Assembly: GCF_035918155.1 (NCBI RefSeq)
Contig: NZ_CP109327.1
Location: 1,922,001 to 1,986,000 of the forward strand
DNA: 64,000 bases
Reading direction: 5' to 3'
Source of the DNA: Streptomyces sp. NBC_01591
Lineage (GTDB): Bacteria; Actinomycetota; Actinomycetes; Streptomycetales; Streptomycetaceae
Made by a program: the position numbers and the translations under genes. Under the pieces are notes generated by a model. That model searched no databases, was not told the DNA's origin, and saw only the letters and a list, made by a program, of their open reading frames with translations. The stretch's first letter is position 1. The number at the start of each line of letters is the position of its first letter. This document shows, one piece after another, positions 35,452 to 46,048 of this stretch.

Positions 35452-36212
35452 TCTCGGCAGAGCTGACCGACGTACTGGCGCAGCGGCTGGACACGGCACA
35501 GACGTCCCGCAGGGACACCCCGAGCCTCGCCGACAGCCATGAGTTCGACATCGATGACGCGTACACGGTGCAGGCGGCGCTGCTGGAGCTGCGGGTGGGC
35601 CGCGGCGAGCGGGTCGTGGGGGTGAAGCTGGGGTTCACCAGCAAGGCCAAGATGGCTCAGATGGGTGTCTCCGACGTGATCGTGGGCTGGCTCACGGACG
35701 CCATGCGGATCACGGACGGCGACGAGGTCGATCTGTCGCGCTTCATCCACCCGAAGGTCGAGCCCGAGGTCGCCTTCCGGCTCTGCCGGGACGTGGATCC
35801 GGAGGATCCGCCGACGGACATCGAGTCGTGCGTGGACGCCGTGGCCCCGGCCATCGAGATCATCGACTCGCGTTACCGGGACTTCCGGTTCACGTACACC
35901 GATGTCGTCGCGGACAACACCTCCGCGGCCGGCTACGCGATCGGGCCGTGGCGGCCCCTGGCGGACGTCGCCAACCGCGCGGTGCGGCTGCGTACCGCGG
36001 CGACGGAGACGGTGGGATCGACCGCCGCCATTCTCGGCGACCCGGTGCACGCGCTGCACGCCCTGCTGGACATGTGCCGCCGCCGCGGCATTTCGCTGAA
36101 GGCGGGTCAGGTGGTGCTCGCGGGCGCTGCCACGGCGGCCGTGCCGCTGGTGGCGGGGGTCACCGAGTGCGATGTAGCGGGCATCGGGTCCGTCACGGTG
36201 AAGGGGTTCTGA
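35448..36212 (+). CDS. nbaG: 4-oxalocrotonate decarboxylase (NbaG-like)
   Basis: A 254-residue paralogue of the hydratase in the same operon. [32 protein letters not shown] and [14 protein letters not shown] fit the metal-dependent decarboxylases (DmpH, AmnE, NbaG) that remove CO2 from 2-oxalocrotonate to give 2-hydroxypenta-2,4-dienoate. These normally form a complex with the hydratase. ATG overlaps the aldolase stop (ATGA); its own stop overlaps the next start (TGATG). Confidence 0.88.
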   Translation: MISAELTDVLAQRLDTAQTSRRDTPSLADSHEFDIDDAYTVQAALLELRVGRGERVVGVKLGFTSKAKMAQMGVSDVIVGWLTDAMRITDGDEVDLSRFIHPKVEPEVAFRLCRDVDPEDPPTDIESCVDAVAPAIEIIDSRYRDFRFTYTDVVADNTSAAGYAIGPWRPLADVANRAVRLRTAATETVGSTAAILGDPVHALHALLDMCRRRGISLKAGQVVLAGAATAAVPLVAGVTECDVAGIGSVTVKGF

Positions 36213-36667
36213 TGAGCGGTTCACGGGTGATCGAGGGCAAGGCCACTCCGCGTGGGCGGTTCCCTCATGTGAAGGTCGTCGGGGACCTGGTGTTCGTCTC
36301 CGGCACCAGTTCGCGCCGGCCGGACAACACGTTCGTGGGTGTCGAGGCCGATGAGTTCGGCACCACGGAGCTGGACATCCGGGCCCAGACCCGGGCGGTG
36401 ATCGAGAACATCCGGGACATCCTGGCCGAGGTGGGCGCGGAGCTCTCCGACATCGCCCAGATCACCGCCTATCTGGTGTCCATGAACGACTTCGGCGGAT
36501 ACAACGAGGTCTACGGCGAGTTCTTCGACGAGCGGGGACCGACCCGGACGACCGTCGCGGTGCACCAGTTGCCGCATCCCCATCTGCTGATCGAGATCCA
36601 GGCGGTCGCCCATCTGCCGCGGCCCCGCCAGTCACACAGAGCGCACAGCACGGAGGTGTCCTCATGA
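36212..36667 (+). CDS. nbaF: 2-aminomuconate deaminase, RidA family (NbaF-like)
   Basis: A 151-residue protein of the RidA/YjgF fold: [39 protein letters not shown] and [14 protein letters not shown]. The RidA-type 2-aminomuconate deaminases (AmnD/NbaF) release ammonia from 2-aminomuconate to give 4-oxalocrotonate. This is the step that separates the amino branch from the catechol meta-pathway, and its presence defines the operon as a 3-hydroxyanthranilate or aminophenol route. Confidence 0.9.
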   Translation: MSGSRVIEGKATPRGRFPHVKVVGDLVFVSGTSSRRPDNTFVGVEADEFGTTELDIRAQTRAVIENIRDILAEVGAELSDIAQITAYLVSMNDFGGYNEVYGEFFDERGPTRTTVAVHQLPHPHLLIEIQAVAHLPRPRQSHRAHSTEVSS

Positions 36668-37185
36668 CCGCCATTCCCCCGGTCATCGATTTCCAGGGCT
36701 GGATCACCGAGCACGAGCACCTGCTCAAGCCGCCGGTGAACAACCGCACCATGTCCCTGGGCCAGGACTTCATCGTCCAGGTCGTCGGCGGGCCCAACCA
36801 GCGGACCGATTTCCACCTCGACCCGTACGAGGAGTGGTTCTACCAGGTCAAGGGCGATATGCACGTCAACCTCATGACCGAGGACGGACCGCGGACCGTA
36901 CACATCCGGCAGGGCGAGGTCTGGCTGCTGCCCGGCAATGTGCCGCACTCCCCGCAGCGGCCGGACGCCGGTTCGATCGGGCTGGTCATCGAGCGGGTCC
37001 GGGAGGAGGGCACCCTGGAGCAGTTCCAGTGGTACTGCCCCGAGTGCGCCACGAAGATCCATGAGGTCGAGCTCCAGGTGCGGGACATCGTCGCGGATCT
37101 GCCGCCGGTCTTCGCCGAGTTCTACGGCGACGAGAAGGCGCGTACGTGCCCCGAGTGCGGTGCTCTGCATCCCGGGAAGGGCTGA
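36664..37185 (+). CDS. nbaC: 3-hydroxyanthranilate 3,4-dioxygenase
   Basis: A 173-residue cupin dioxygenase that opens 3-hydroxyanthranilate to 2-amino-3-carboxymuconic semialdehyde using Fe(II) and O2. By direct count, iron ligands are H51, E57 and H95, substrate-binding Arg R47 and R99, and a second rubredoxin-like metal site has C125, C128, C162 and C165. These are the positions I recall for the Cupriavidus enzyme, with no gaps. ATG 36664 overlaps the deaminase stop. This gene fixes the entry substrate of the pathway. Confidence 0.96.
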   Translation: MTAIPPVIDFQGWITEHEHLLKPPVNNRTMSLGQDFIVQVVGGPNQRTDFHLDPYEEWFYQVKGDMHVNLMTEDGPRTVHIRQGEVWLLPGNVPHSPQRPDAGSIGLVIERVREEGTLEQFQWYCPECATKIHEVELQVRDIVADLPPVFAEFYGDEKARTCPECGALHPGKG

Positions 37186-37187
37186 GC

Positions 37188-38189
37188 GTGGACCGCACGA
37201 TCGACGTACACACGCATTACGTTCCGCGCGGCTGGCCGGATCTGACGGCCGAGGCCGGTCCGGACGCTCCCTGGCTGCGGATCGAGTCCGAGTCCGACGC
37301 CATGATCATGATGGGTTCCAGAGAGTTCCGGCGGATCCAGGCCGATGCCTGGGACGCCGAGACCCGGCTGCGGGACATGGACGCGGACGGGGTGCACCGT
37401 CAAGTGGTCTCCCCCACACCGGCGTTCTTCACGTACGGGCGCAGCGGGGCCGAGGCCGCCAAGGTCTCGCGGATCTTCAACGATCTCGCGCTGGAGATCA
37501 CCGCTCCGGCACCGGACCGGCTGATCCCGTTCTGCCAGGTGCCGTTGCAGGATCCCGACGCGGCCTGCCGCGAGCTGGAACGGAGCATCGCCAACGGGCA
37601 CCGGGGCGTGGAGATCGGCAATCATGTCGGGGATCGCGACCTGGACAGCGAAGGGGTCGTCACCTTCCTCCAGCACTGCGCCTCGCTCGATGTGCCGGTG
37701 TTCGTGCACCCCTGGGACATGGCGAGTTCGCCGCGGCTGGACCGGTGGATGGCGCAGTGGCTCACGGCCATGCCCGCCGAGACGCATCTGTCGATCCTCG
37801 CCCTGATCCTGGGCGGGGTCTTCGACCGGATCGACGACCGGCTGAAGATCTGTTTCGCGCACGGCGGCGGCTCGTTCGCGTTCTGGCTCGGCCGGATGGA
37901 GAACGCCTGGCACGGCCGGCACGATGTCATCGGCACCTCCGAGCGCCCTCCCTCGCATTATCTGGGCCGGTTCTACGTCGATTCGGTGGTATTCGACGAC
38001 CGTGCCCTGCGGCTGCTGGTCGACACGGTCGGTGCGGACCGGGTGATGGTGGGCAGTGACTATCCGTACCCGCTGGGGGAACGGCCGGTCGGCGAGGTGG
38101 TCCGCAAGAGTTCCTTCCTGGACGACCGCAGCCGGGAGCTGATCACGCACGGCAACGCCGAGCGTTTCCTGGGACTCACCGGTCCCTAG
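37188..38189 (+). CDS. nbaD: 2-amino-3-carboxymuconate-6-semialdehyde decarboxylase
   Basis: A 333-residue amidohydrolase-superfamily decarboxylase (ACMSD), zinc dependent. Metal ligands: H8 and H10 in IDVHTHYVP, His in FVHPWDM, His in FAHGGGSFAFW, Asp in GSDYPYPLGE. It removes CO2 from 2-amino-3-carboxymuconic semialdehyde before it closes to quinolinate, so it diverts carbon from NAD synthesis to catabolism. GTG 37188 follows GGGAAGGG and lies two bases after the dioxygenase stop. Last gene of the operon; a strong hairpin overlaps its stop. Confidence 0.95.
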   Translation: MDRTIDVHTHYVPRGWPDLTAEAGPDAPWLRIESESDAMIMMGSREFRRIQADAWDAETRLRDMDADGVHRQVVSPTPAFFTYGRSGAEAAKVSRIFNDLALEITAPAPDRLIPFCQVPLQDPDAACRELERSIANGHRGVEIGNHVGDRDLDSEGVVTFLQHCASLDVPVFVHPWDMASSPRLDRWMAQWLTAMPAETHLSILALILGGVFDRIDDRLKICFAHGGGSFAFWLGRMENAWHGRHDVIGTSERPPSHYLGRFYVDSVVFDDRALRLLVDTVGADRVMVGSDYPYPLGERPVGEVVRKSSFLDDRSRELITHGNAERFLGLTGP

Positions 38190-38223
38190 GGCCTGTCCGA
38201 CGGATCAGGGTCGGACAGGCCCT
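38188..38223 (+). terminator. Terminator of the 3-hydroxyanthranilate operon
   Basis: Perfect 14-base arms (38188-38201 and 38210-38223), loop GGATCAGG. It begins inside the TAG of the last operon gene. Confidence 0.8.
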
Positions 38224-38249
38224 GGACCCGTCGTCGAGATTGTCGTACG

Positions 38250-38289
38250 CCGTTCGGCGTCCGTCGCACACGCGCCGTACGCCGAACGG
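38250..38289 (-). terminator. Hairpin after the LysR gene
   Basis: CCGTTCGGCGT (38250-38260) and ACGCCGAACGG (38279-38289) pair perfectly over 11 bases. It lies 35 bases downstream of the leftward LysR stop. Confidence 0.5.
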
Positions 38290-38323
38290 TCGCCTTCGGA
38301 CGGCGGCGGTTCGACGGCACGAC

Positions 38324-39277
38324 CTACAGCGGACCGTCATCGCCGGCCGCGCCCTGCGACGCCATGCCGGCGGCGATGTCCTCCAGGCTCCGGATCAGCG
38401 CCTGCGCGGACGGGCCCAGCGCCCGGGCGGCCGACAGGGTCAGCCCGACGCTGTGCCCGATCGGGTCCAGCGGCACCGCCAGCCGGACGATACGGGTGTC
38501 GTCCCGGATGATCAGACCGGGCAGCGCCGCGACGACATCGGTCTCCAGCAGAAGCTGGCGCACGGTCAGGAACGAGGTCGTCTCGACCCGGTTCATCGGC
38601 AGCGGCATGCCGTGTCGGGCGAAGAACTCCTCGATCTCCCGTCGCAACGCGGTCTCCGCGCCCGGCAGGATCCAGGGATAGTCCGGCAGATCCGCAAGCT
38701 CCACCGCGCTCTGCCCGGCAAGCGGGTGCGAGGCCCTGACCACGAGTTCGACCGACTCGTCGTAGAGCTTGCGGCGCACCGTCCGCTCGTCGGAGGGGAC
38801 CGTGAGCCGACCGACGACGAAGTCGATGCGGCCGGCCTCCAGCTCCAGGAGCAGAGCCTCCGGCGACGCCTCCCGGACGATCACTGTCAGATAGGGGCGC
38901 TCCTTCTTGATGTCGGCGATGGCCCGCGGCAGGAGCACATTGGAACCGGCCAGATGGGTGCCGACGATGACCGTGCCGCGGTCGGCGTCGGCCAGTTCCA
39001 CCACATGGCGGCCCGCCTGCGCGAGCTGGGCGAGCACGGACCGGGCGTGCTCGGTGAAGGCCTCTCCGAACACGGTGGCGGTGACGCCCCGGGGCCCGCG
39101 TTCGTAGAGCGGGACGCCGAGGATGTCCTCCAGCTCGTGCAGACTGCGGGTGGCGGCGGGCTGGGTCACATGCAGCTCCGCGGCGGCGCCGACGACGCTT
39201 CCCTGCCGGGAGAGCGCGTCGACGAGAACCAGGTGGCGGAGCTTCAGCCGGCCGTCGAGGAGACGCGGGATCTTCAC
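38324..39277 (-). CDS. LysR-family regulator, probable control of the nba-like operon
   Basis: A 317-residue LTTR. The winged HTH (about 14-75) reads RHLVLVDALSRQGSVVGAAA and LHVTQPAATRSLHELEDILG; the ligand domain includes GTVIVGTHLAGSN and DFVVGRLTVPSDE. It resembles PcaQ/GbpR-type regulators of aromatic catabolism. It converges on the 3' end of the operon, about 7 kb from the repeat-rich promoter. I recall that nbaR of strain KU-7, also LysR type, follows nbaD; control of the operon is inferred from that and from position. Confidence 0.85.
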   Translation of the reverse strand: MKIPRLLDGRLKLRHLVLVDALSRQGSVVGAAAELHVTQPAATRSLHELEDILGVPLYERGPRGVTATVFGEAFTEHARSVLAQLAQAGRHVVELADADRGTVIVGTHLAGSNVLLPRAIADIKKERPYLTVIVREASPEALLLELEAGRIDFVVGRLTVPSDERTVRRKLYDESVELVVRASHPLAGQSAVELADLPDYPWILPGAETALRREIEEFFARHGMPLPMNRVETTSFLTVRQLLLETDVVAALPGLIIRDDTRIVRLAVPLDPIGHSVGLTLSAARALGPSAQALIRSLEDIAAGMASQGAAGDDGPL

Positions 39278-39395
39278 GCCACGACTCTATCCACGTCCGC
39301 CGGGGGCGGGTCCGGCCACCCCGGACCGTACGGAACGGGCTGCGGGCCGGTGCGGGCCGGTACCGGTGCCGTAGGGGCCGCCCCGGCCGACCGCC

Positions 39396-41051
39396 CTAGC
39401 CGACCGCCTGCGCCGCCGCGCGGCCGGCCGCGCGGCCGGAGAAGATGCAGCCGCCGAGGAAGGTCCCTTCCAGCGAGCGGTAGCCGTGCACCCCGCCGCC
39501 GCCGAAGCCGGCTGCCTCGCCCGCCGCGTACACACCGTCCAGGGGGGTGCCGTCCTCGGTCAGCACCCGGGAGGACAGGTCCGTCTCCAGGCCGCCGAGC
39601 GACTTGCGGGTCAGGATGTTCAGCCGTACGGCGATCAGCGGGCCGGCCTTGGGGTCGAGGATGCGGTGCGGCGCGGCCGTGCGGATCAGTTTGTCGCCGA
39701 GATAGGCGCGGGCTCCGCGGATCGCGGTGATCTGGAGGTCCTTGGTGAAGGGGTTGGCGATCTCGCGGTCGCGCGCGGTGATCTCGCGGCGCAGTTCGGC
39801 CTCGTCGATCAACGGTTCCTCGGTGAGCGCGTTCATGCCCCGGACGAGTGCGGCGAGGTCCTTCTCGACGACGAAGTCCGCTCCGTTGTCCATGAACGCC
39901 TTCACCGGGGCCGGTACGTCGGCACGGGCCCGGCCGATCACGTCGCGGATCGACTTTCCGGTCAGGTCCGGGTTCTGCTCGGAGCCGGAGAGCGCGAACT
40001 CCTTGCCGATGATCCTCTGGTCGAGGACGAACCAGGTGTGGTCGTGGCCGGACCTCATGATGTGTTCGAGGGTGCCGAGGGTGTCGAAGCCCGGGAACAG
40101 CGGGACCGGGAGGCGCTTGCCGGTGGCGTCCAGCCAGAGCGAGGACGGTCCGGGCAGGATCCGGATGCCGTGCTTGGCCCAGATCGGGTTCCAGTTCTCG
40201 ATGCCCTCGGTGTAGTGCCACATCCGGTCGCGGTTGATGTGGTGGGCGCCCGCCTCCTCGGCGATGCCGAGCATCAGCCCGTCGACATGGGCGGGGACAC
40301 CGGAGAGCATCTTCGCGGGCGGGGTGCCCAGCCGTGCGGGCCACTGCTTGCGCACCAGGTCGTGGTTGCCGCCGATGCCGCCCGAGGTGACGATCACCGC
40401 CTGGGCCCTCAGCTCGAACGTGCCGGTCGCCACCCGGCTGCTCGCGGTGCCCCGGGCGGCGGAGCTCGGCTCCAGCACCTCGCCGGTCACCGTGTCGACG
40501 GCGCCCGCGGTGCGGCCGAGGCCGGTGACCCGGTGACGGAACCGGAACCGTACGAGCCCCTTGGCGACGCCCTCGCGGACCCGGCGCTCGAAGGGCGCGA
40601 CGACGCCGGGGCCGGTGCCCCAGGTGATGTGGAAGCGGGGTACGGAGTTGCCGTGGCCGTTCGCGTCGTAGCCGCCGCGCTCGGCCCAGCCGACGACGGG
40701 GAAGATCCGCAGCCCCTGGGCGTGCAGCCAGGAGCGCTTCTCACCGGCCGCGAAGTCGACGTACGCCTCGGCCCACTTCCGCGGCCAGTGGTCCTCCTCG
40801 CGGTCGAAGCCCGCCGTGCCGAGCCAGTCCTGGAGGGCCAGTTCATGGCTGTCCTTGACCCGCATCCGGCGCTGTTCGGGCGAGTCGACGAGGAAGAGAC
40901 CGCCGAAGGACCAGTGCGCCTGGCCGCCGATGGACTGCTCGGGCTCCTGGTCGAGCAGGATCACCGAGCGGCCCGCGTCGACCAGTTCGGCGGTGGCCAC
41001 CAGTCCGGCGAGCCCTGCCCCGATAACGATCACATCAGCGTCGTACGCCAT
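39396..41051 (-). CDS. FAD-binding dehydrogenase (KstD/fumarate reductase-like)
   Basis: A 551-residue flavoprotein. It starts MAYDADVIVIGAGLAGLVA, a GxGxxG dinucleotide fold, with TSGGIGGNHDLVRKQWP, DLSSRVLTEDGTPLDGVYAAG and GGGGVHGYRSLEGTFLGGC. It belongs to the group that includes 3-ketosteroid-1-dehydrogenase-like and fumarate reductase flavoproteins. ATG 41051 has AAGGA at good spacing. It follows the LysR gene in the same direction but is 118 bases upstream of it, so its link with 3-hydroxyanthranilate catabolism is uncertain. Confidence 0.85.
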   Translation of the reverse strand: MAYDADVIVIGAGLAGLVATAELVDAGRSVILLDQEPEQSIGGQAHWSFGGLFLVDSPEQRRMRVKDSHELALQDWLGTAGFDREEDHWPRKWAEAYVDFAAGEKRSWLHAQGLRIFPVVGWAERGGYDANGHGNSVPRFHITWGTGPGVVAPFERRVREGVAKGLVRFRFRHRVTGLGRTAGAVDTVTGEVLEPSSAARGTASSRVATGTFELRAQAVIVTSGGIGGNHDLVRKQWPARLGTPPAKMLSGVPAHVDGLMLGIAEEAGAHHINRDRMWHYTEGIENWNPIWAKHGIRILPGPSSLWLDATGKRLPVPLFPGFDTLGTLEHIMRSGHDHTWFVLDQRIIGKEFALSGSEQNPDLTGKSIRDVIGRARADVPAPVKAFMDNGADFVVEKDLAALVRGMNALTEEPLIDEAELRREITARDREIANPFTKDLQITAIRGARAYLGDKLIRTAAPHRILDPKAGPLIAVRLNILTRKSLGGLETDLSSRVLTEDGTPLDGVYAAGEAAGFGGGGVHGYRSLEGTFLGGCIFSGRAAGRAAAQAVG

Positions 41052-41261
41052 GGGTTCCATCCTTGTCGGGGCGATCCGGTCACGGCCACGGTGCGGCTCC
41101 GGCACCGTCCCCGGCGCCGGAAGTTACTCGTGCGTCAGATCTTCTGCACCGGCCGCTGCGGCGTCAACCGCCCGGTCGGCGGCGCTCCGGCCGCACCCCC
41201 GGGGCACAGGCGCTATCGTCGATACAAATCACCCACTTCTGGCCTGACTTGAGGTAGAAGC

Positions 41262-42155
41262 GTGTCGGTGCTGGTCCTCGTGCTCGCCGTGAGTGCCGCC
41301 TGCTGTCTGGGATTCGGCTTCGTCCTGCAGCAGGCCGCCGCCTCGCACGCCCCGAGGAGCGACTACCTCTCGCCCCGGCTGCTGCTGGACCTGATGCGGG
41401 TGCCGAGCTGGCTGGCCGGGATCGGGCTGATGGTCTGCGGCATGGTGCTGGGCGCCCTGGCCCTGGGCAAGGGTGAGGTGTCCGTCGTCGAACCCCTCCT
41501 CGCGACCAATCTGCTCTTCGCGATGGCCCTGTCCCGCCACCGCACCGGCCAGCGCCTCGGCCATCAGGGCTGGGCCGGTCTCTGGCTGCTGGCCGGCGGG
41601 GTCACCGCCTTTCTGCTGGCGGGCCGGCCGCAGGGCGGCGAGGCGGTGACCAGCCCGCTGCGGCACTGGCTGGTGATCGGCGTGGTCGTGGGCACCGCAC
41701 TGCTGCTCACCGCCTTCGCCAAACGCTACGGGTCCGGGGTCGCCCCCGCGCTGCTCGCGGTGGCGGCCGGGCTGCTGTACGGGCTGCAGGACGCGCTCAC
41801 CCGGGTCAGCGGCCAGCGGCTGTCCGACGACGGGTGGGCGGCGCTGGTGACGGGGTGGCAGCCGTATGCGGTGGTGGCGCTGGGGGTGACGGGGCTGGTG
41901 CTGGTGCAGAGCGCCTTCGAGACGGGCCCGCTCCGGGTCTCGCTGCCCCCGCTCACCGCCGCCCAGCCGCTGGCCGGGATCGCCTGCGGGGTCGGCTTCC
42001 TCGGTGACCAGCTGCGTACCGACACCGCCGCGCTGGCCTGGCAGGCGGTCGGCCTCGCGGCGATCGTCGTCGGGATCGTGCTGCTCGGGCTGCATCCGGC
42101 GATGCCGGAGGGGCCGGTGGGCGGGCGCCGCGCGAAGAGCCTCCAGCCGAACTGA
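41262..42155 (+). CDS. DMT-superfamily membrane transporter
   Basis: A 297-residue protein with about nine or ten transmembrane helices. The first is LVLVLAVSAACCLGFGFVLQ, and GALALGKGEVSVVEPLLATN is typical of the EamA/NIPA-like group within the drug/metabolite transporters. GTG 41262 with GAGGTAGAAGC upstream. Substrate unknown; divergent from the flavoprotein gene. Confidence 0.85.
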   Translation: MSVLVLVLAVSAACCLGFGFVLQQAAASHAPRSDYLSPRLLLDLMRVPSWLAGIGLMVCGMVLGALALGKGEVSVVEPLLATNLLFAMALSRHRTGQRLGHQGWAGLWLLAGGVTAFLLAGRPQGGEAVTSPLRHWLVIGVVVGTALLLTAFAKRYGSGVAPALLAVAAGLLYGLQDALTRVSGQRLSDDGWAALVTGWQPYAVVALGVTGLVLVQSAFETGPLRVSLPPLTAAQPLAGIACGVGFLGDQLRTDTAALAWQAVGLAAIVVGIVLLGLHPAMPEGPVGGRRAKSLQPN

Positions 42156-42198
42156 GCGGGGCCCGCCCGTCACGGGAGGCGTCCGCACTGGATTTTAA

Positions 42199-42213
42199 TA
42201 ATGGCCAGCATTA
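42199..42213. promoter_or_regulatory. Candidate TetR operator
   Basis: TAATG-GCCAG-CATTA, a 5-base inverted repeat within an AT-rich stretch 11 bases before the TetR start. AATGGCC also recurs at 42215. Likely autoregulatory. Confidence 0.4.
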
Positions 42214-42223
42214 GAATGGCCGC

Positions 42224-43701
<1,478 letters not shown>

Positions 43702-43735
43702 TCATCCGCGGCAGGTCTGCTGTTGGATGAGGGAC

Positions 43736-44257
43736 ATGACTCCTTCTGACGAGATCCTGGACATCGTCGACGAGAACGACGTGGTCGTGGGGCGGGCCCC
43801 GCGCGGTGAGGCGACCGCGCGGGGCCTTCGCCATCGCTGTGCCTTCATCGAGGTCCGGGACGCGGAGGGCCGGCTCTTCGTCCACCGCAGGACTCCGGGC
43901 AAGCTGGTCTTCCCGTCGCACTACGACATGTTCGTCGGCGGAGTGGTCGGCGCCGGTGAGTCGTACGACAAGGCGGCGCTGCGGGAGGCCGAGGAGGAGC
44001 TGGGGGTGTCCGGGCTCCCCCGGCCGGAACCGCTCTTCAAGTTCCTCTACGAGAGCGCCGGGCACTCCTGGTGGTCCTACATCTACCAGGTACGGTGCGA
44101 GCTGCCGGTGAACCCGCAGGTGGAGGAGGTCGCCTGGCACACCTTCCTCACCGATGCCGAGCTGGCACGGCGGATCGACGACTGGGAGTGGGTGCCGGAC
44201 GGCCTGGAGGCGTACCACCGGCTGCGTGCCTTCCGGGCGGGCGGGACGGCCTCCTGA
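43736..44257 (+). CDS. Nudix hydrolase
   Basis: A 173-residue protein with the Nudix box GGVVGAGESYDKAALREAEE then ELGV (GX5EX7REUXEEXGU satisfied). The N-terminal ILDIVDENDVVVGRAPRGE and the overall form match the YfcD/isopentenyl-diphosphate isomerase-like group of Nudix enzymes. Function likely hydrolysis of a nucleoside- or prenyl-type diphosphate. GAGGGAC is close to the ATG. Confidence 0.9.
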   Translation: MTPSDEILDIVDENDVVVGRAPRGEATARGLRHRCAFIEVRDAEGRLFVHRRTPGKLVFPSHYDMFVGGVVGAGESYDKAALREAEEELGVSGLPRPEPLFKFLYESAGHSWWSYIYQVRCELPVNPQVEEVAWHTFLTDAELARRIDDWEWVPDGLEAYHRLRAFRAGGTAS

Positions 44258-44301
44258 GCCCGGCCGACGGGCGTCCACAAAGCGGCAGATAAGGTTCACG
44301 C

Positions 44302-44697
44302 GTGAACGAATTCGTACAGAGCCTGCGGCTTTGGTTCGCACCGCAGCGCATCCGCGAAGAGGGCGACACCCCCGACTACCGGTTCTCGCTCGCCAACGAG
44401 CGCACCTTCCTCGCCTGGATCCGGACGGCTCTGGCACTGATCGGCGGCGGGTTCGCCGTCGACCAGTTCCTGCCGGAGCTGGCGTGGGGCGTCCGCGCCG
44501 GTCTGGCGCTCGCGCTGCTGGCGGCCGGTGTGCTGTGCGCGCTGCGGGCGGTCAACCACTGGGTGCGGTGCGAGCGGGCGATGCGGCGCGGCGAGGACCT
44601 TCCGGTCTCGCGGTTCCCGACGCTGCTCGGTCTGGCCGTCGCGGTGGTCGCCGTGGTGATGGTGGTGGTGGTCCTCTTCGGCTGGGAGGGACGGTGA
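44302..44697 (+). CDS. DUF202 (YidH-like) membrane protein
   Basis: A 131-residue inner membrane protein with three hydrophobic helices. RFSLANERTFLAWIRTALAL is the DUF202 signature. The stop overlaps the GTG of a second DUF202 gene (GTGA), so the two are likely hetero-oligomer partners. Function unknown. Confidence 0.9.
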   Translation: MNEFVQSLRLWFAPQRIREEGDTPDYRFSLANERTFLAWIRTALALIGGGFAVDQFLPELAWGVRAGLALALLAAGVLCALRAVNHWVRCERAMRRGEDLPVSRFPTLLGLAVAVVAVVMVVVVLFGWEGR

Positions 44698-45005
44698 CCA
44701 CCGCGGAGCGCGACCCCGGGCTGCAGCCCGAACGGACGCGGCTGGCCTGGCGGCGTACGACACTGTCGTGCACGGTGGTGGCGCTGCTGGCGGTCAAGCA
44801 GGCGCTGCACGGCGGGGCGGGCCCGGTCGCGATCGTGGCGGTTTCGCTGAGCGCGCTGGCCTGGCTGGGTTTCCTGCGGGTGGCGCATCTGCGCGTGGTC
44901 GGGGTGGGGACCGCGCGGCCGCGCCCGCTGTCGGCACGCGGCGCGCTGACGGCGACGGCGTGCACGATCGCGCTCGCGGTGTTCGCCGCGGCCATGGTGT
45001 TCTGA
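44694..45005 (+). CDS. DUF202 membrane protein, second copy
   Basis: A 103-residue protein with three hydrophobic helices and the short motif LQPERTRLAWRRTTLSCTVV at the N-terminus. Translationally coupled to the preceding DUF202 gene. It converges on the quinone reductase-like gene 18 bases away. Function unknown. Confidence 0.88.
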   Translation: MTTAERDPGLQPERTRLAWRRTTLSCTVVALLAVKQALHGGAGPVAIVAVSLSALAWLGFLRVAHLRVVGVGTARPRPLSARGALTATACTIALAVFAAAMVF

Positions 45006-45023
45006 GCGCCGGATAAGGGGCTG

Positions 45024-45980
45024 TCAGGCGTCCGGCGGGATGTCCGGGATCTCCCAGGGGACGGTGACGACGATCTTTCCGCGGGTGCGCCCCTGCTCGT
45101 TCAGCCGGTAGGCGTCCGCCGCCTGTTCCAGCGGGAAGACCCGTTCCACATGGACCGAGACGATGCCCTGTTCGGCCAGTTCGGCCAGATGGGTGAGGTC
45201 CTTGGCGTCCGGGCGTACGTAGGCGTAGTGGCCGCCGTACGCGAGGACCTCGCCGTCCGCGATTGAGGCCAGCCGGCCCCCGGGCTTCAGCACTTCGGCG
45301 GAGACCCGGAGCGCCTCCTCGCCGACGGTGTCGAACGCGGCGTCGATGCCGTCCGGGGCCAGGGCCCGCAGCCGGTCGGCGAGGCCGTCCCCGTAGGCCA
45401 CCGGTTCCCCGCCGAGCTGCCGGACGTGCTCGTGATTGCGCTCGCTCGCGGTACCGATGACGCGGGCGCCGGCGTGCCGGGCGAGCTGGACGGCGAACGA
45501 GCCCACCCCGCCGGCCGCCGCATGGACGAGGACCGTCTCGCCCTCCCGGATCCTGAGGGTGCGGTGCAGGACCTGGTAGGCGGTGAGACCGGCCAGCGGC
45601 AGGCCGGCCGCCTCCTCGAAGCTCAGGCTCAACGGCTTGCGGGCGAGGGTGCGCACGGGTGCGGCGACGTATTCGGCGAACGTGCCGCGGCAGAGGAAGT
45701 CCTCCCGCACATAGCCGATGACCTCGTCGCCGACCGTGAACTCGTCGACGGCCATGCCGGGCTGCACGACGACGCCGGACACGTCCCAGCCCGGGATCAC
45801 CGGGAACACGGCCTCCAGAGCGGCGTCGAGGTAGCCCTCGCGGGCCTTCCAGTCGACCGGGTTGACGGCCGCGGCCCGCACCTTCACCAGGACGGTGTCC
45901 GGGCCGACCTTGGGGTCGGGCCGCTCCCCGTACTCCAGGACCTCGGCCCCGCCGTATCCGCTGTAGCTGATCGCCTTCAT
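45024..45980 (-). CDS. NADPH:quinone reductase-like MDR oxidoreductase
   Basis: A 318-residue zinc-free medium-chain dehydrogenase/reductase. It begins MKAISYSGYGGAEVLEYGER; cofactor motif VHAAAGGVGSFAVQLARHAG; LAGLTAYQVLHRTLRI is typical of quinone reductases. No structural zinc cysteines. Single gene. Substrate unknown. Confidence 0.9.
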   Translation of the reverse strand: MKAISYSGYGGAEVLEYGERPDPKVGPDTVLVKVRAAAVNPVDWKAREGYLDAALEAVFPVIPGWDVSGVVVQPGMAVDEFTVGDEVIGYVREDFLCRGTFAEYVAAPVRTLARKPLSLSFEEAAGLPLAGLTAYQVLHRTLRIREGETVLVHAAAGGVGSFAVQLARHAGARVIGTASERNHEHVRQLGGEPVAYGDGLADRLRALAPDGIDAAFDTVGEEALRVSAEVLKPGGRLASIADGEVLAYGGHYAYVRPDAKDLTHLAELAEQGIVSVHVERVFPLEQAADAYRLNEQGRTRGKIVVTVPWEIPDIPPDA

Positions 45981-46048
45981 GCACCGACCATCGGTGCGGG
46001 TCGGGGCCCCCGCAAGTCAGGCCGTCGCGCCCCGGGCGACGGGCGCCG

